Part shown: piece after piece, positions 45,185-54,501 of the stretch
Layout of the letters: every line of letters starts with the position of its first letter
Position numbering within the stretch: the first letter of the stretch is position 1
Assembly (NCBI RefSeq): GCF_900109665.1
Contig: NZ_FOAO01000003.1
Location: forward strand, 62,001 to 126,000
Length of the DNA: 64,000 nucleotides
Reading direction: 5' to 3'
DNA from: Blastococcus sp. DSM 46786
GTDB taxonomy: Bacteria; Actinomycetota; Actinomycetes; Mycobacteriales; Geodermatophilaceae
Notes under the pieces: model-generated
Databases searched by the model: none
The model's input: the letters and a program-made list of their open reading frames with translations, nothing else
What the model was told of the DNA's origin: nothing
Made by a program: the position numbers and the translations under genes

Positions 45185-46216
45185 CTACCCGGACGCGGCT
45201 GCCGGCGGGACGCTGCCGACGGCGCCGGCCCCGGGGTCCGCACCCGTGCCCGCGCCGCCGTACCAGGCGGCCAGGCGGGCGAACCCCTCCTCCAGGCCGA
45301 TTTCCGGCCGCCAGCCGAGCGCGGTCCGGGTCCGCCGCTGGTCGAACCAGTGCGCCGTCGTCAGCTGCTCGGTGAGGAACCGGGTCAGCGGGGGAGTCGA
45401 GCACCGGCCGGTGGCCGACCAGATCCCCTCCACCACGGCGCCCGCCAGCCAGGCCGCGTGCGCCGGCACCCGGCCTCGCGGTGGGGGCACGCCGGCCGCC
45501 GAGCACAGCCGACGCAGGATCTCGGCCACCGGGCGGGGTTCCCCGTTGGAGACCACCAGCGCCTCGCCGTGCACGGGGCCGCAGGCGTCGACCGCCGCCA
45601 CGAGCGCGGCCACGGCGTTGTCGACGTAGGTGGTGTCGATCAGCGCGGCGCCCGAGCCGACGAGCGGGAGACGCCCCGCCCCGGCCCGCGCGACGATCCG
45701 CGCCACGAGCTGCTCGTCGCCGGGCCCCCACACCAAGTGCGGGCGCAGGACGAGCACGGCGAGGCCGGCCGAGTCCGCGTCCAGCGCCACCTGCTCGGCC
45801 ACCGCCTTGGAGCGCGAGTAGGAGCCGCGGGCCCGCGCCGGGTCGGCGGAGCCCGCCGCGGCCCCGAACAGCGGGGACCCGGCGTGCGAGACCGACGGGG
45901 ACGACACGTGCACGAGCCGTCCGACACCCTCGGCGGCGCAGGCGGCGACGACGTTCCGCGTCCCCTGGACGTTGGCCCGCTCGTACTCGTCCCACGTGCC
46001 GGTGACGTCCACCTTCGCCGCGAGGTGGACGACGGCGTCCTGCCCCGCGGCGGCTCGCGCCACCACCGAGGGATCGGCGACGTCCCCGAGCACCTCGGCG
46101 CAGGGCAGGCCGGCGGGACGGCGCTGCAGGACGGTCACCTCGTCGCCCCGGGCGAGCAGCTGCTGGGTGGTGACCCGGCCGAGCATGCCGCTCGCCCCGG
46201 TGACGAGGACCTTCAC
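45185..46216 (-). CDS. oleD: OleD, NADPH-dependent 2-alkyl-3-ketoacid reductase
   Basis: SDR of the 3-beta-HSD type, 343 residues. Motifs are VKVLVTGASGMLGRVTTQ, the active-site RGSYSRSKAVAEQ (Tyr-x3-Lys) and VSSPSV for the catalytic Ser. In the ole pathway it reduces the beta-ketoacid made by OleA to a beta-hydroxy acid. The assignment rests on the family plus its place directly after oleBC. The GTG at 46216 overlaps the oleBC stop codon by 4 nt. Confidence 0.9.
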   Translation of the reverse strand: MKVLVTGASGMLGRVTTQQLLARGDEVTVLQRRPAGLPCAEVLGDVADPSVVARAAAGQDAVVHLAAKVDVTGTWDEYERANVQGTRNVVAACAAEGVGRLVHVSSPSVSHAGSPLFGAAAGSADPARARGSYSRSKAVAEQVALDADSAGLAVLVLRPHLVWGPGDEQLVARIVARAGAGRLPLVGSGAALIDTTYVDNAVAALVAAVDACGPVHGEALVVSNGEPRPVAEILRRLCSAAGVPPPRGRVPAHAAWLAGAVVEGIWSATGRCSTPPLTRFLTEQLTTAHWFDQRRTRTALGWRPEIGLEEGFARLAAWYGGAGTGADPGAGAVGSVPPAAASG

Positions 46217-48804
46217 GGTCTCGTGCTCCGCCGGGAGGCCCACCGGACCGGCGTGCCGGAGAGGACCCGGGTCGCCCGGCGGGCCAGTACCGCCCGGTCC
46301 ACCTTCGACTGGTGCCGGATGTCGACCGGCAGCGCGCCGGCCACGAGCACGGCGGCGAGGTCGATCTCGGCCACCTCCCGCACCGTTCCCGCGAGCTCGG
46401 CCGGCGCCACGGTGAGCCGGTCGGCGCGGGGGAGTCGCCGCCGGGCGCGGCCCGGGGGCACGACGACGGCCACGGCCACCTGGGCGCCCACCGGGCCGAC
46501 GCCGACGATCGCCGCGGCGGCGACGGCGTCCAGGAACTCGATGCGGAGCTCCGGGCCGACCGGGGTCATCGGACCGTCCGCGGTGGTGAGCACGTGCGCC
46601 AGGCGGCCCTCGATCCAGAGCCGTCCCTCACCGTCCAGGTGCCCGACGTCCCCGGTGCGGTGCCAGCCCGGGTCGCGGCCGGCGGCACGCTCGGTTGCCC
46701 ACAGCGCGTCGTAGCGATCCTTCACGTGCGCGGCGCGGACGCAGACCTCGCCGGGGACGTCGGGGGACCCCGTGAGCGCTCCGTCGGCGGTGCCCAGCGG
46801 GGAGAGCGGGCTGATCCGCACCTCCACGCCCGGCACCGGGCGGCCGACGCAGATCCCGTTCCCCGGCCCGGCGGCCTCGATCTCGCCCAGGGAGACGTCG
46901 GTGACGGGCAGCGCCTCGGTCATGCCGTACGGGGTGTGCGGCTCGGCCGCCGGGAAGGTCTCGCCGAGCCTGCGCAGGAGCGGGGTCGGCACGGGTGCCC
47001 CGGCCGACATGAGCAGCCGGACCCGGCCCAGCGCCGACCGCTGCTCCTCCGTCAGGTCCGAGGAGGTGGCGGCGACCCGGCGCAGGGCGGCCGGCGCGGC
47101 GAACACCACGGTGGCGTCCACCGCGGCCGCGGCGTCCGCCAGCTTCGCCGCGGTGAGCGTCGCGGGCGCCGTGACGTCGACGTCGGGCACGGACGAGGCG
47201 ATCCCGAGACCCGGTCCGAGGACGGAGAAGGGGGCGAAGGCGGCGACCAGCGAGTCGCCCGGCGTGAGGCGGTACGCCGTCCTGACCAGCTCCAGCTGGG
47301 CGCCGACCTGGCGCTGGGTGTAGACCACGCCCTTGGCCGGGCCGGTGGCCCCGGAGGTGAAGACGACCGCGCAGTCGGCGTCCAGCGGTGGCTCCGCCGG
47401 CGCGGACGACGTCCGGCCGAGCACCTCGAGCGAGGCCAGGTCGTGCCCGGCGCCGAGGGCCCGGCGGAGCCGCGCCGACGCCGGGCCGGCCAGGATGCGC
47501 GTCGCGGGCAGGCCCATCGCCCGCGCGGCGGCCAGCCCGGCGGCGCTGCCGAGGACGTGGTCCGGCGCCGCGCCGCGCAGCGCGCGCCGCATCCCCCGGA
47601 GGCCGAGGCCCTTGTCGGCGACGACGATGACGGCTCCGGCGCGCCAGGTGGCGTAGACCGCTGCCGTCAGGTCGGTGGAGGGCTCCAGGAGGAGCGCCAC
47701 CCGGTCCCCGGGGCGGATACCGGCCGCGGCCAGGCCGGCCGCGAGGTCGGAGACCCGGCGGGCCAGCCGCGCCCAGCTGACCGGAACCCCGCCTGCCGCC
47801 ACGACGGCCGGGGAGTCGTCGCCCGCGCGGTCGGCCAGGGCGGCCCAGGGCCGGGCCGGCTGGGCCGATGCCCCACCCCTGCCCGGGGTCGGAGCGTTCG
47901 ACGCTCCGCACCTGTCGGTCACCCACGTCGCCACCGCCTCGGCGTACTGCGGAGCGTCCTCGGGGAGGAGGTGGGAGGCGCCCTCGTAGCGGTGCACGTC
48001 CGCCCGGGGCAGCCGCTCGCGCAGGTCGGCGAGGTACTTCTCGCCGAAGACCGGGTCCCGGGGACCCCACAGCAGGAGCGCCGGCACGTCGAGCGAGCGG
48101 ATCCCCTCGGCGATCGCCTCCTGCGCCGGGCGGGAGGCGTGGCCCGGCCGGAAGGGGATGTCGGCGACGAACTCGCCCACGGCCCGGCGCCGCTCGGCCG
48201 AGTCGTAGGGCTGCGCGTACGCCCGGCGGACCTCCCGGGGGAGCGGCGGCCGGGACAGCGCCGTCGCCCCGCGGACGAACACGGAGCTGGCCTGGGTCAC
48301 GGCGGTCCGCAGGCCGGGCGCGTGCGCCAGCCGGATCAGCGCCGGCCCCAGGTCGCCCTCGGGCATGGCGACGGCGGTGTTCGTGAGGACGACGCCCCGC
48401 ACGTCCTGCCGGTGCTCGAGGGCCCAGCCGAGGGAGATGATGCCGCCCCAGTCGTGGGCCACCGTCACGACCGGGCCGCTGACGCCCAGCTCGGCGGTGA
48501 GAGCTCCCAGGTCGGCCACCCGCTGGGCCAGGGTCCGCGGTGCGGCAGGGCGGTCGGACCACCCCATGCCGAGCTGGTCGGGGGCGACGACGCGCCACCC
48601 GGGCGGGGCGGCGGCGACCAGGCGGCGCCACAGGTAGGACCAGGTCGGGTTGCCGTGGACGCAGAGCAGGGTGCCGACCGGGTCCGGGACACCGTTGTCG
48701 AGCACGTGCCAGCGGTGCTTCCCGCCGTCCGCGCCGGGCACGGGAACCCACCGCGACCAGGACGGGTCCAGCCCCGGCAGCTCGATGGGCGAGCTCGCCG
48801 TCAC
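46213..48804 (-). CDS. oleBC: OleBC fusion: beta-lactone decarboxylase plus beta-lactone synthetase
   Basis: An 863-residue fusion. Residues 1-300 are OleB, an alpha/beta hydrolase of the haloalkane dehalogenase type with HGNPTWSYLWR and the Asp118 nucleophile in VAHDWGGI. Residues 320-863 are OleC, an ANL-type enzyme with VVFTSGATGPAKGVVYTQ, PYGMTEALPVTD and a C-terminal DIRHQSKVDRAVL. OleC turns the beta-hydroxy acid into a cis-beta-lactone; OleB decarboxylates it to a cis-olefin. Such fusions are typical of actinobacteria such as Micrococcus. It overlaps both neighbours by 4 nt. If OleB is impaired, the product would be a beta-lactone. Confidence 0.92.
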   Translation of the reverse strand: MTASSPIELPGLDPSWSRWVPVPGADGGKHRWHVLDNGVPDPVGTLLCVHGNPTWSYLWRRLVAAAPPGWRVVAPDQLGMGWSDRPAAPRTLAQRVADLGALTAELGVSGPVVTVAHDWGGIISLGWALEHRQDVRGVVLTNTAVAMPEGDLGPALIRLAHAPGLRTAVTQASSVFVRGATALSRPPLPREVRRAYAQPYDSAERRRAVGEFVADIPFRPGHASRPAQEAIAEGIRSLDVPALLLWGPRDPVFGEKYLADLRERLPRADVHRYEGASHLLPEDAPQYAEAVATWVTDRCGASNAPTPGRGGASAQPARPWAALADRAGDDSPAVVAAGGVPVSWARLARRVSDLAAGLAAAGIRPGDRVALLLEPSTDLTAAVYATWRAGAVIVVADKGLGLRGMRRALRGAAPDHVLGSAAGLAAARAMGLPATRILAGPASARLRRALGAGHDLASLEVLGRTSSAPAEPPLDADCAVVFTSGATGPAKGVVYTQRQVGAQLELVRTAYRLTPGDSLVAAFAPFSVLGPGLGIASSVPDVDVTAPATLTAAKLADAAAAVDATVVFAAPAALRRVAATSSDLTEEQRSALGRVRLLMSAGAPVPTPLLRRLGETFPAAEPHTPYGMTEALPVTDVSLGEIEAAGPGNGICVGRPVPGVEVRISPLSPLGTADGALTGSPDVPGEVCVRAAHVKDRYDALWATERAAGRDPGWHRTGDVGHLDGEGRLWIEGRLAHVLTTADGPMTPVGPELRIEFLDAVAAAAIVGVGPVGAQVAVAVVVPPGRARRRLPRADRLTVAPAELAGTVREVAEIDLAAVLVAGALPVDIRHQSKVDRAVLARRATRVLSGTPVRWASRRSTRP

Positions 48805-49826
48805 CAGGCGATCTCGAGGCAGCAGGCGTTGAGGCCGGAGCCGATCCCCATCAGCAGCACGCGGTCCCCGTCGGCGAGGGTGCCGGTCTCGCCCGCCAGC
48901 GTGAACGGGACCGAGGCAGGGCCGAGGTTGCCCCGGGTCGGGAAGGTCGTCGGCACCCGTGCCCGGTCGATGCCGAACCGGTCGCACAGCGCCCCGGTGT
49001 GCACCTTGGAGACCTGGTGGATGACGTAGCGGTCCATGCCCCGCGCCCAGTCGAACTCGGTGTCGGCGTCCGCCCAGAGCTCCCCGGACAGGGCGAGGCC
49101 GGCGTCGAGCAGGCCCTTGAGGTCGGTGTGCATCCCGTCGTTGTCGCCGGTGCACAGCCCGTGGTGCCGGGTGTCGGCCCGGCTGACGGACCCGATCAGC
49201 CGGTGGCCCTCGGGGTGCTCGTCGGCCCGGCCGAGGACCATGGCCACCGCCCCGGAGCCGAGGGTGAGCGTGGCGAAGTGGCCCATCACGTCCTTGGCGA
49301 CGGTGTCGGGCCGGTTCAGCAGGTCGATGGTGCGCTCCTGCACGGGCCGGGAGTCCTCGCCGTTGACGACGAGCGCGTACCGGACCATCCCGACGTCGAT
49401 CATCGCCGCGGCCAGCTCCATGCCGTTGATGAACCCCAGGCAGGCGTTGGTCACGTCGAAGTTCTGGCAGGAGCTCGGCAGCCCGAGGGCGTCGTGCACG
49501 GCGACGGCCGTGGAGGGCTCGAGGTGCTTGCGGCTGACCGACGTGTTCACCATCAGGCCGATGTGCGCCGGGTCGACACCGCTCTCGCTGATGGCCTTGG
49601 CGCCCGCGGTGGCGGCGCCGTCGACGAACGAGGCGCCGTCGGCCCACCAGCGGCGTTCCCTGATGCCGGCGAGCCGCTCCAGCAGCCCGGGTCGCAGCCC
49701 GACGCGCTGGTAGGTGTCGCCCAGCTGCTCGTCGAGCGCAGCCGAGGTGATGACCTGGGATGCGTCCGCCGTCTGCACGGTCAGGATCGCGGTGTTGCTG
49801 AATCGGTGTGTGGCGTTGCCGGTCAT
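48801..49826 (-). CDS. oleA: OleA, acyl-CoA head-to-head condensing thiolase
   Basis: Thiolase-superfamily enzyme of 341 residues. The catalytic Cys129 lies in NFDVTNACLGFING, the His in RYVIHQVSKVH and the Asn in RGNLGPASVPF, the FabH/OleA triad. OleA joins two fatty acyl-CoAs head to head, giving a beta-ketoacid. It is the first gene of the oleA-oleBC-oleD unit, and the GTG of oleBC overlaps its stop codon. The ATG at 49826 is used; a GTG at 49835 would add three residues. Confidence 0.92.
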   Translation of the reverse strand: MTGNATHRFSNTAILTVQTADASQVITSAALDEQLGDTYQRVGLRPGLLERLAGIRERRWWADGASFVDGAATAGAKAISESGVDPAHIGLMVNTSVSRKHLEPSTAVAVHDALGLPSSCQNFDVTNACLGFINGMELAAAMIDVGMVRYALVVNGEDSRPVQERTIDLLNRPDTVAKDVMGHFATLTLGSGAVAMVLGRADEHPEGHRLIGSVSRADTRHHGLCTGDNDGMHTDLKGLLDAGLALSGELWADADTEFDWARGMDRYVIHQVSKVHTGALCDRFGIDRARVPTTFPTRGNLGPASVPFTLAGETGTLADGDRVLLMGIGSGLNACCLEIAW

Positions 49827-49967
49827 CAGATCCACTCGTGAGGCGCGGCGGGCGGCCGCCGTCCTCGTGCGCCACCCTCGTCCGGCCCGCTTACCCCCCA
49901 GGGCGGCGCGTACACCGGGCCATTGCGCCGGCTGAGGTGAGGACCGCGCGCGGTGGCCGCTGGGTGT

Positions 49968-50240
49968 GTGCGCACCCACGTCGTGGAGCAGCCGCGACCA
50001 CGTGCTCCGCCGTCCGGCCTCCAGGTGCTCACCGCCTGCGGGTTCGTGAGCTCCCGGGCCGACGTCGCGGCCTGGCCGACGGGCGGAGGCAGCAGCGGCG
50101 GCTCGTGGACGACTTCTACCGCGACGCCCGGTGGCGGCACGACGTCCTCCTGGACGGCGCACGCCCGGTCGGTGACCGCCGGAACCTCGACGACGAGAAC
50201 TGGCAGCCACCGCCGGCCGACGGCCCCGGCTACCCGCGGA
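49968..50240 (+). pseudogene. Relic of an FeS-type photolyase/cryptochrome
   Basis: Two adjacent frames carry successive parts of the deoxyribodipyrimidine photolyase-related (FeS-BCP/CryPro) family. The first reads VVEQPRPRAP...LQVLTACGFVSSRADVAAW; after a frameshift near 50070-50095 the second reads LVDDFYRDARWRHDVLLDG, then RRNLDDENWQPPPADGPGYP. Intact proteins continue for about 330 residues with the FAD and iron-sulfur region, which is missing here. Nothing in the fragment can be functional. Homology is by recognition of the family pattern, not by a search. Confidence 0.6.
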
Positions 50241-50268
50241 CGACGAATCCAACAGCCCGGTCGCCCAG

Positions 50269-50634
50269 CTACCGGCGAGAGGTCCGCACGGTCACGAGGA
50301 ACTCCGACGTGGCCGAAGGAACCACGTCACCGGTCCAGGGGTCTTCCAGGTGGCCGTCGTCGTCATCGCCGAAGCCCCGCAGCGCCTGCCCGCTCGGTAC
50401 GCGGAGGACCGCCTGCGTGACACCTCCGGCCTGGACGACCCGGATCTCGGTCACCCGTCCCCGGATGCGCTGGTCGGCCGGGACGTCGAGGCCGCCGTGA
50501 CGACTCTCGGCGAGTCGCAGCAGGCCGTCCGGCCCCACGTAGCGGATGCATCGGACGTCCACGAGCTGGTTCCGCTCGATGGCGTCCCCGCAGCACTCGT
50601 GCTCCCAGCCACCCACCTCCACGACGACATCCAC
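50269..50634 (-). CDS. DUF6578-like small protein
   Basis: A 121-residue soluble protein opening MDVVVEVGGWEHECCGDAI. This W-x-x-ECCG pattern followed by a beta-rich body resembles the DUF6578 family of actinobacteria, whose function is unknown. The paired Cys suggests a metal or redox site. It is the only intact gene between oleA and the succinate-semialdehyde dehydrogenase gene. The family call is from the N-terminal motif alone. Confidence 0.6.
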   Translation of the reverse strand: MDVVVEVGGWEHECCGDAIERNQLVDVRCIRYVGPDGLLRLAESRHGGLDVPADQRIRGRVTEIRVVQAGGVTQAVLRVPSGQALRGFGDDDDGHLEDPWTGDVVPSATSEFLVTVRTSRR

Positions 50635-51071
50635 GGCAGCAACCTATGCCCCGGCAGGGGGCCGCACAGGCATCCCCGCAGTGCCGACCTGCCCCTCCTC
50701 GCTTCGCCCCGGGCGCGCCGATCGGTGGCACGGTCCGGGTCACGAGCCGCAGCGACCGGCGCAGGACCGGATGGCCTCGGGGGAGTGGTGGGGCGCGCAC
50801 CGCCGCGGTGCGGACCGCCTTCTCCGCGGGGGTGTCCGAGAGGCGAGACAGCGCATGCGCGCTACCGGGCCGCCGGAGTGCCACGCGTTCGAGTACTGCG
50901 GCCGTCGACGTCCGCCTGCCTGGCGGCTGCCTTCCCGAGACCGCCGCTGATGGCGACGGAGTGCGCAGATGGTCAGTTGTCGGCACGGGAATGGCGCGTC
51001 TGCGCACACTGTCCTGACGCGAAGCGCTAGCCGGCCCAGCTCGAACCAGTCGAAGGTTGCGTGCCGCGGTA
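50635..51071. other. Gene-free stretch with an inverted repeat
   Basis: 437 nt without a convincing gene; several frames are open but with no family signal. GTGCGCAGA (50961-50969) and TCTGCGCAC (50999-51007) form a 9-bp inverted repeat 29 nt apart. Base composition is less extreme than in the flanking genes. Next to the photolyase relic, it may be decayed DNA. Confidence 0.4.
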
Positions 51072-52523
51072 CTAGATCGAGATGCCGACGAGCTTGGTGT
51101 CGAGGTACTCGTCGATGCCCTCGTACCCGCCCTCGCGGCCCAGACCGCTGGCCTTGATCCCGCCGAAGGGGGCGGCCGCTGACGTGGGGTTGATGTCGTT
51201 GATCCCGACCATCCCGAAGCGCAGCTTCTCGGTGACCCGGATCGCCCTCGACAGGTCGTTGGTGTAGACGTACGCGGCGAGGCCGTACTCGGTGTCGTTC
51301 GCCCGGGCGATGACCTCGTCCTCGTCGTCGAACGGCGTGACCGCGGCGATGGGCCCGAAGGTCTCCTCGCGGGAGATGAGCATGTCCGGGGTCACGTCGG
51401 CCAGCAGCGTCGGCGAGAAGAAGGTCGTGCCGTCGAGCCCGTCGACCTGCACGCGCCCGCCTCCCGCCACCACCCGGGCGCCGCGGGTGCGGGCGTCGAG
51501 CACCTGGGCCTCCATCTTCGCCACGGCCCGCTCGTCGATCAGCGGGCCGATCGAGACGCCGTCGGAGTCGCCCTTGCCGACCCGCAGCGCCGCGATCCGC
51601 TGCTCGAGGGTCGTGACGAACGTGTCGTAGACGGACCGGTGGACGTAGATGCGGTTGGGGCTGATGCACGCCTGGCCGGTGTTGAGGAACTTCACCAGCG
51701 CAGCGCCCTTCGCCGCGCGGACCGGATCGGCGTCGGGGAAGACGATGAACGGCGCGTGGCCACCCAGTTCCACCGACACCCTCTTCAGCGTGGCACCGGC
51801 CTTGGCCGCCAGCATCTTCCCGACCGCGGTGGATCCGGTGAACGTCAGCTTCCGCACCAGCGGGGACTCCAGCAGCGTGTCGCCGACCTCGGCCGGGCGC
51901 GTGGTGGTGACCATGTTGACCACGCCCGCGGGGACCCCTGCATCGGCCAGCAGCTGCACCGTGGCGACCGCGCACAGCGGTGTCTGGTCGGCGGGCTTGA
52001 GCACCGAGGTGCACCCGGCGGCGAGAGCCGGCGCGAGCTTGCGGGTCAGCATCGAGATCGGGTAGTTCCACGGGGTGATCGCCGCGACCACGCCGACCGG
52101 CTGACGCATCGTCACGAACCGCTGGTCGGCCCGTGCCGAGGGGATCGTGACACCACCGATGCGCTTGGCCTCCTCGGCGAACCACGCCAGGAAGTCCGCG
52201 GCGTACGCCACCTCGTTCATCGACGCCTTCAGCGGCTTGCCCTGCTCCCGGGTCATCAGCGCGGCCAGGTCCTTCCGCCGCTCCCGCATCAGCGCATCGG
52301 CCTTCGCGAGGACGGCCGCGCGCTCGTAGGCCGTGGCGCCCGACCAGGCCGGCAGTGCGCGGTCGGCAGCGGCGATGGCCGCCAGGGTGTCCGTCCGGTC
52401 GCCGTCCGCGGCCTGCCCGATCACCTCGCCCGTGGCCGGATCCGTCACGGGGAACGTCCGGCCCCCATCGGCCGGACGCCACTGCCCGTCGATGTGGAGC
52501 GTCTGTGCTGAGCTGTGCGTCAT
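51072..52523 (-). CDS. gabD: Succinate-semialdehyde dehydrogenase
   Basis: ALDH-superfamily enzyme of 483 residues, GabD-like. TPWNYPISMLTRKLAPALAAG, the glycine loop FTGSTAVGKML, catalytic Glu in VELGGHAPFIVF and catalytic Cys in NTGQACISPNRIYV are all present. It oxidises succinate semialdehyde to succinate with NAD(P), the last step of GABA degradation. No GABA transaminase is coded in the window. The ATG at 52523 follows GAAGG. It ends in TAG. Confidence 0.9.
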   Translation of the reverse strand: MTHSSAQTLHIDGQWRPADGGRTFPVTDPATGEVIGQAADGDRTDTLAAIAAADRALPAWSGATAYERAAVLAKADALMRERRKDLAALMTREQGKPLKASMNEVAYAADFLAWFAEEAKRIGGVTIPSARADQRFVTMRQPVGVVAAITPWNYPISMLTRKLAPALAAGCTSVLKPADQTPLCAVATVQLLADAGVPAGVVNMVTTTRPAEVGDTLLESPLVRKLTFTGSTAVGKMLAAKAGATLKRVSVELGGHAPFIVFPDADPVRAAKGAALVKFLNTGQACISPNRIYVHRSVYDTFVTTLEQRIAALRVGKGDSDGVSIGPLIDERAVAKMEAQVLDARTRGARVVAGGGRVQVDGLDGTTFFSPTLLADVTPDMLISREETFGPIAAVTPFDDEDEVIARANDTEYGLAAYVYTNDLSRAIRVTEKLRFGMVGINDINPTSAAAPFGGIKASGLGREGGYEGIDEYLDTKLVGISI

Positions 52524-52717
52524 CGCGTCTTCCTTCACCGGGCGAACGAGACAGGAGGCGTCAGGTCGCGGAGCCGTGCCTGCAGGGCGCCGCACCGACC
52601 AGATCGTGTCATCCCTGGTCGGAGGAGGAGCACCGAGGCGAGGCCGCCGACGACCGCGTCGCCCGGACCCGGTGCCACGGGTGGCGTCCGCACCCCGGCC
52701 CGGGTGAGGCTGTGGCG

Positions 52718-53659
52718 GTGAGGATCCTGGTCACCGGTGCGTCGGGGTTCGTGGGGAGCCGGCTGGCCACCGCGCTGGAGGAGGCGGGCCACGACGTCCG
52801 GGCGATGACCCGGCGGCCGGCGCGGTACGCGGGCGTCGGCACCCCGGTCGCCGGCGACGTGGGCGACGAGGCCTCGCTGAAGGCGGCGCTCGAGGGCTGC
52901 GAGGCCGCCTACTACCTCGTGCACTCCCTCGGCGACCCGGACTTCGAGCGCAAGGACGCCGAGGCGGCGCGCGCGTTCGCCCGGGCCGCCGCCGCGGGGG
53001 GAGTGGGCCGGATCGTCTACCTCGGCGGCCTCGGCCGGGACGACGACCGGCTCTCGCCGCACCTGCGCAGCCGCCGGGAGGTCGAGCAGCTCCTGGCCGG
53101 TACGGGTCTGCCGGTCACCGTGCTGCGCGCGGGCATCGTGGTGGGCCACGGCGGGGTCTCCTGGGAGATGACCCGCCAGCTGGTGGCCCACCTGCCCGGG
53201 ATGGTCACCCCCCGCTGGGTCAGCACGCGGACGCAGCCGGTCGCGGTCGCCGACGTCGTCCGGTACCTGGTCGGCGTCCTCGACGCACCGGGCACGGAGG
53301 GGCGGGTGTTCGAGGTGGGCGGCCCGGAGGTGCTCACCTACCTGCAGATGCTCACCCGGGTCGCCGACATCCAGAACCGGCACCTGTTCGTCGTCCCCGT
53401 GCCGCTGCTCAGCCCGCAGCTGTCCTCGCGCTGGCTGGCCCTGGTCACCGACGTCGACGTCGCCACCGGCCGGTCGCTCATCGACTCGATGACCATCGAG
53501 GTGGTCGTCACCGACGACGCCATCCGCTCCGTCGTCCCGTTCGAGCCGATGGACTACGACGAGATGGTGCTCACCGCGCTCATCGAGCGGGCGCGGGAAC
53601 GCCGGCGGCAGGTGGGGGAGCGGCGCGGCGGCTGGCTGAGCCGGGGAGCGCGGCGGTGA
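52718..53659 (+). CDS. NmrA/epimerase-like NAD(P)-binding protein
   Basis: A 313-residue atypical SDR. RILVTGASGFVGSRLATALEEAG binds the nucleotide; AYYLVHSLGD and RIVYLGGLGRDD follow, and no Tyr-x3-Lys is apparent. This is the NmrA/Ycf39-type pattern, usually a sensor or assembly factor and not an oxidoreductase. The GTG at 52718 is used. The stop codon overlaps the CPBP protease start by 4 nt. Confidence 0.82.
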   Translation: MRILVTGASGFVGSRLATALEEAGHDVRAMTRRPARYAGVGTPVAGDVGDEASLKAALEGCEAAYYLVHSLGDPDFERKDAEAARAFARAAAAGGVGRIVYLGGLGRDDDRLSPHLRSRREVEQLLAGTGLPVTVLRAGIVVGHGGVSWEMTRQLVAHLPGMVTPRWVSTRTQPVAVADVVRYLVGVLDAPGTEGRVFEVGGPEVLTYLQMLTRVADIQNRHLFVVPVPLLSPQLSSRWLALVTDVDVATGRSLIDSMTIEVVVTDDAIRSVVPFEPMDYDEMVLTALIERARERRRQVGERRGGWLSRGARR

Positions 53660-54501
53660 ACCACCGCCGGGCAGTCCGGGCGCTACGGGCCTGGGTCCTG
53701 CGGGCCGCCGGGCCGCTGCTGCGCAGCGTGCCGCGGGACCACTGGGAGAGCGACACGGCCTTCCGGCGACGCCGGCGCGTCACCGGCGCCGTCGCGGTCA
53801 CCGGTGCGTCGCTGCTCGGGGCGTCGCTGTCGACGCCGCCGGGTTCACCACGGTTCTACGGGCTCACCCTGGGCGTCGCCGGCACCTGGGTGGTCGGCGG
53901 CCTGGCGTCCGGGCCGCTGCACCTGGGGCGGATGTTCGGGCCCGGGGATTCGCTGCGCCGGCCGGTGCTCACGCCGGTCGCCTCGGGGGTGGGCGCCTTC
54001 GGTGCCTTCTACGCCGCGGCGCTGGTCGCCCGGCGGATCCCCGTCCTGGAGCGGGCGATCGGCTCGGTGCTCCGCTACGCCGACCAGGGGTCGACGCCGC
54101 TCGTGGCCACCACCACGCTGGCCAACGGCATCGCGGAGGAGGTGTTCTTCCGCGGCGCGCTGTACGCGGCGGCGGGCACCCGGCGGCCGGCGCTCGTCTC
54201 GACCGCGGTCTACGGGCTGGCCACGACGGCCACCCGCAACCCGGCGCTCGTCCTGGCCAGCGTGCCGATGGGGCTGCTGTTCGCGCAGCAGCGCCGGATC
54301 ACCGGCGGCATCCAGGCGCCGGTGCTCACCCACGTGGTGTGGTCGGCCCTGATGCTGCGCTACCTGCCGCCGCTGTTCGCCGACCGGCTCGCGGAGGAGC
54401 GGTCGCCCTCGCCCGGGGAGGGTGGACGACGGAGCGGTCCGGCTCCGGTACGTCCTGCCGCCGTACCCTCGCGCGGGTGTCCGACCTCTTCGCACCCCTG
54501 A
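53656..54501 (+). CDS. CPBP-family intramembrane glutamic protease
   Basis: A 281-residue membrane protein with about six hydrophobic segments. The CPBP/Abi motif is complete: the catalytic pair in NGIAEEVFFRGALY and the downstream HVVWSAL His. The enzyme would cleave within the membrane, as in Rce1-type CAAX processing; its substrate is unknown. It starts with GTG in a 4-nt overlap with the NmrA-like gene. Its own 3' end overlaps the next gene by 25 nt. Confidence 0.85.
   Translation: MNHRRAVRALRAWVLRAAGPLLRSVPRDHWESDTAFRRRRRVTGAVAVTGASLLGASLSTPPGSPRFYGLTLGVAGTWVVGGLASGPLHLGRMFGPGDSLRRPVLTPVASGVGAFGAFYAAALVARRIPVLERAIGSVLRYADQGSTPLVATTTLANGIAEEVFFRGALYAAAGTRRPALVSTAVYGLATTATRNPALVLASVPMGLLFAQQRRITGGIQAPVLTHVVWSALMLRYLPPLFADRLAEERSPSPGEGGRRSGPAPVRPAAVPSRGCPTSSHP

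Noticed and set aside
50870-50930. tRNA-like GTTCGAGTAC string
   Set aside because: The flanking bases cannot form a T-arm stem, and no acceptor stem or anticodon arm can be drawn.
50363-51007. Minus-strand 214-codon frame in the gene-poor stretch
   Set aside because: It overlaps the DUF6578-like gene in another frame and shows no conserved motif or plausible start site.
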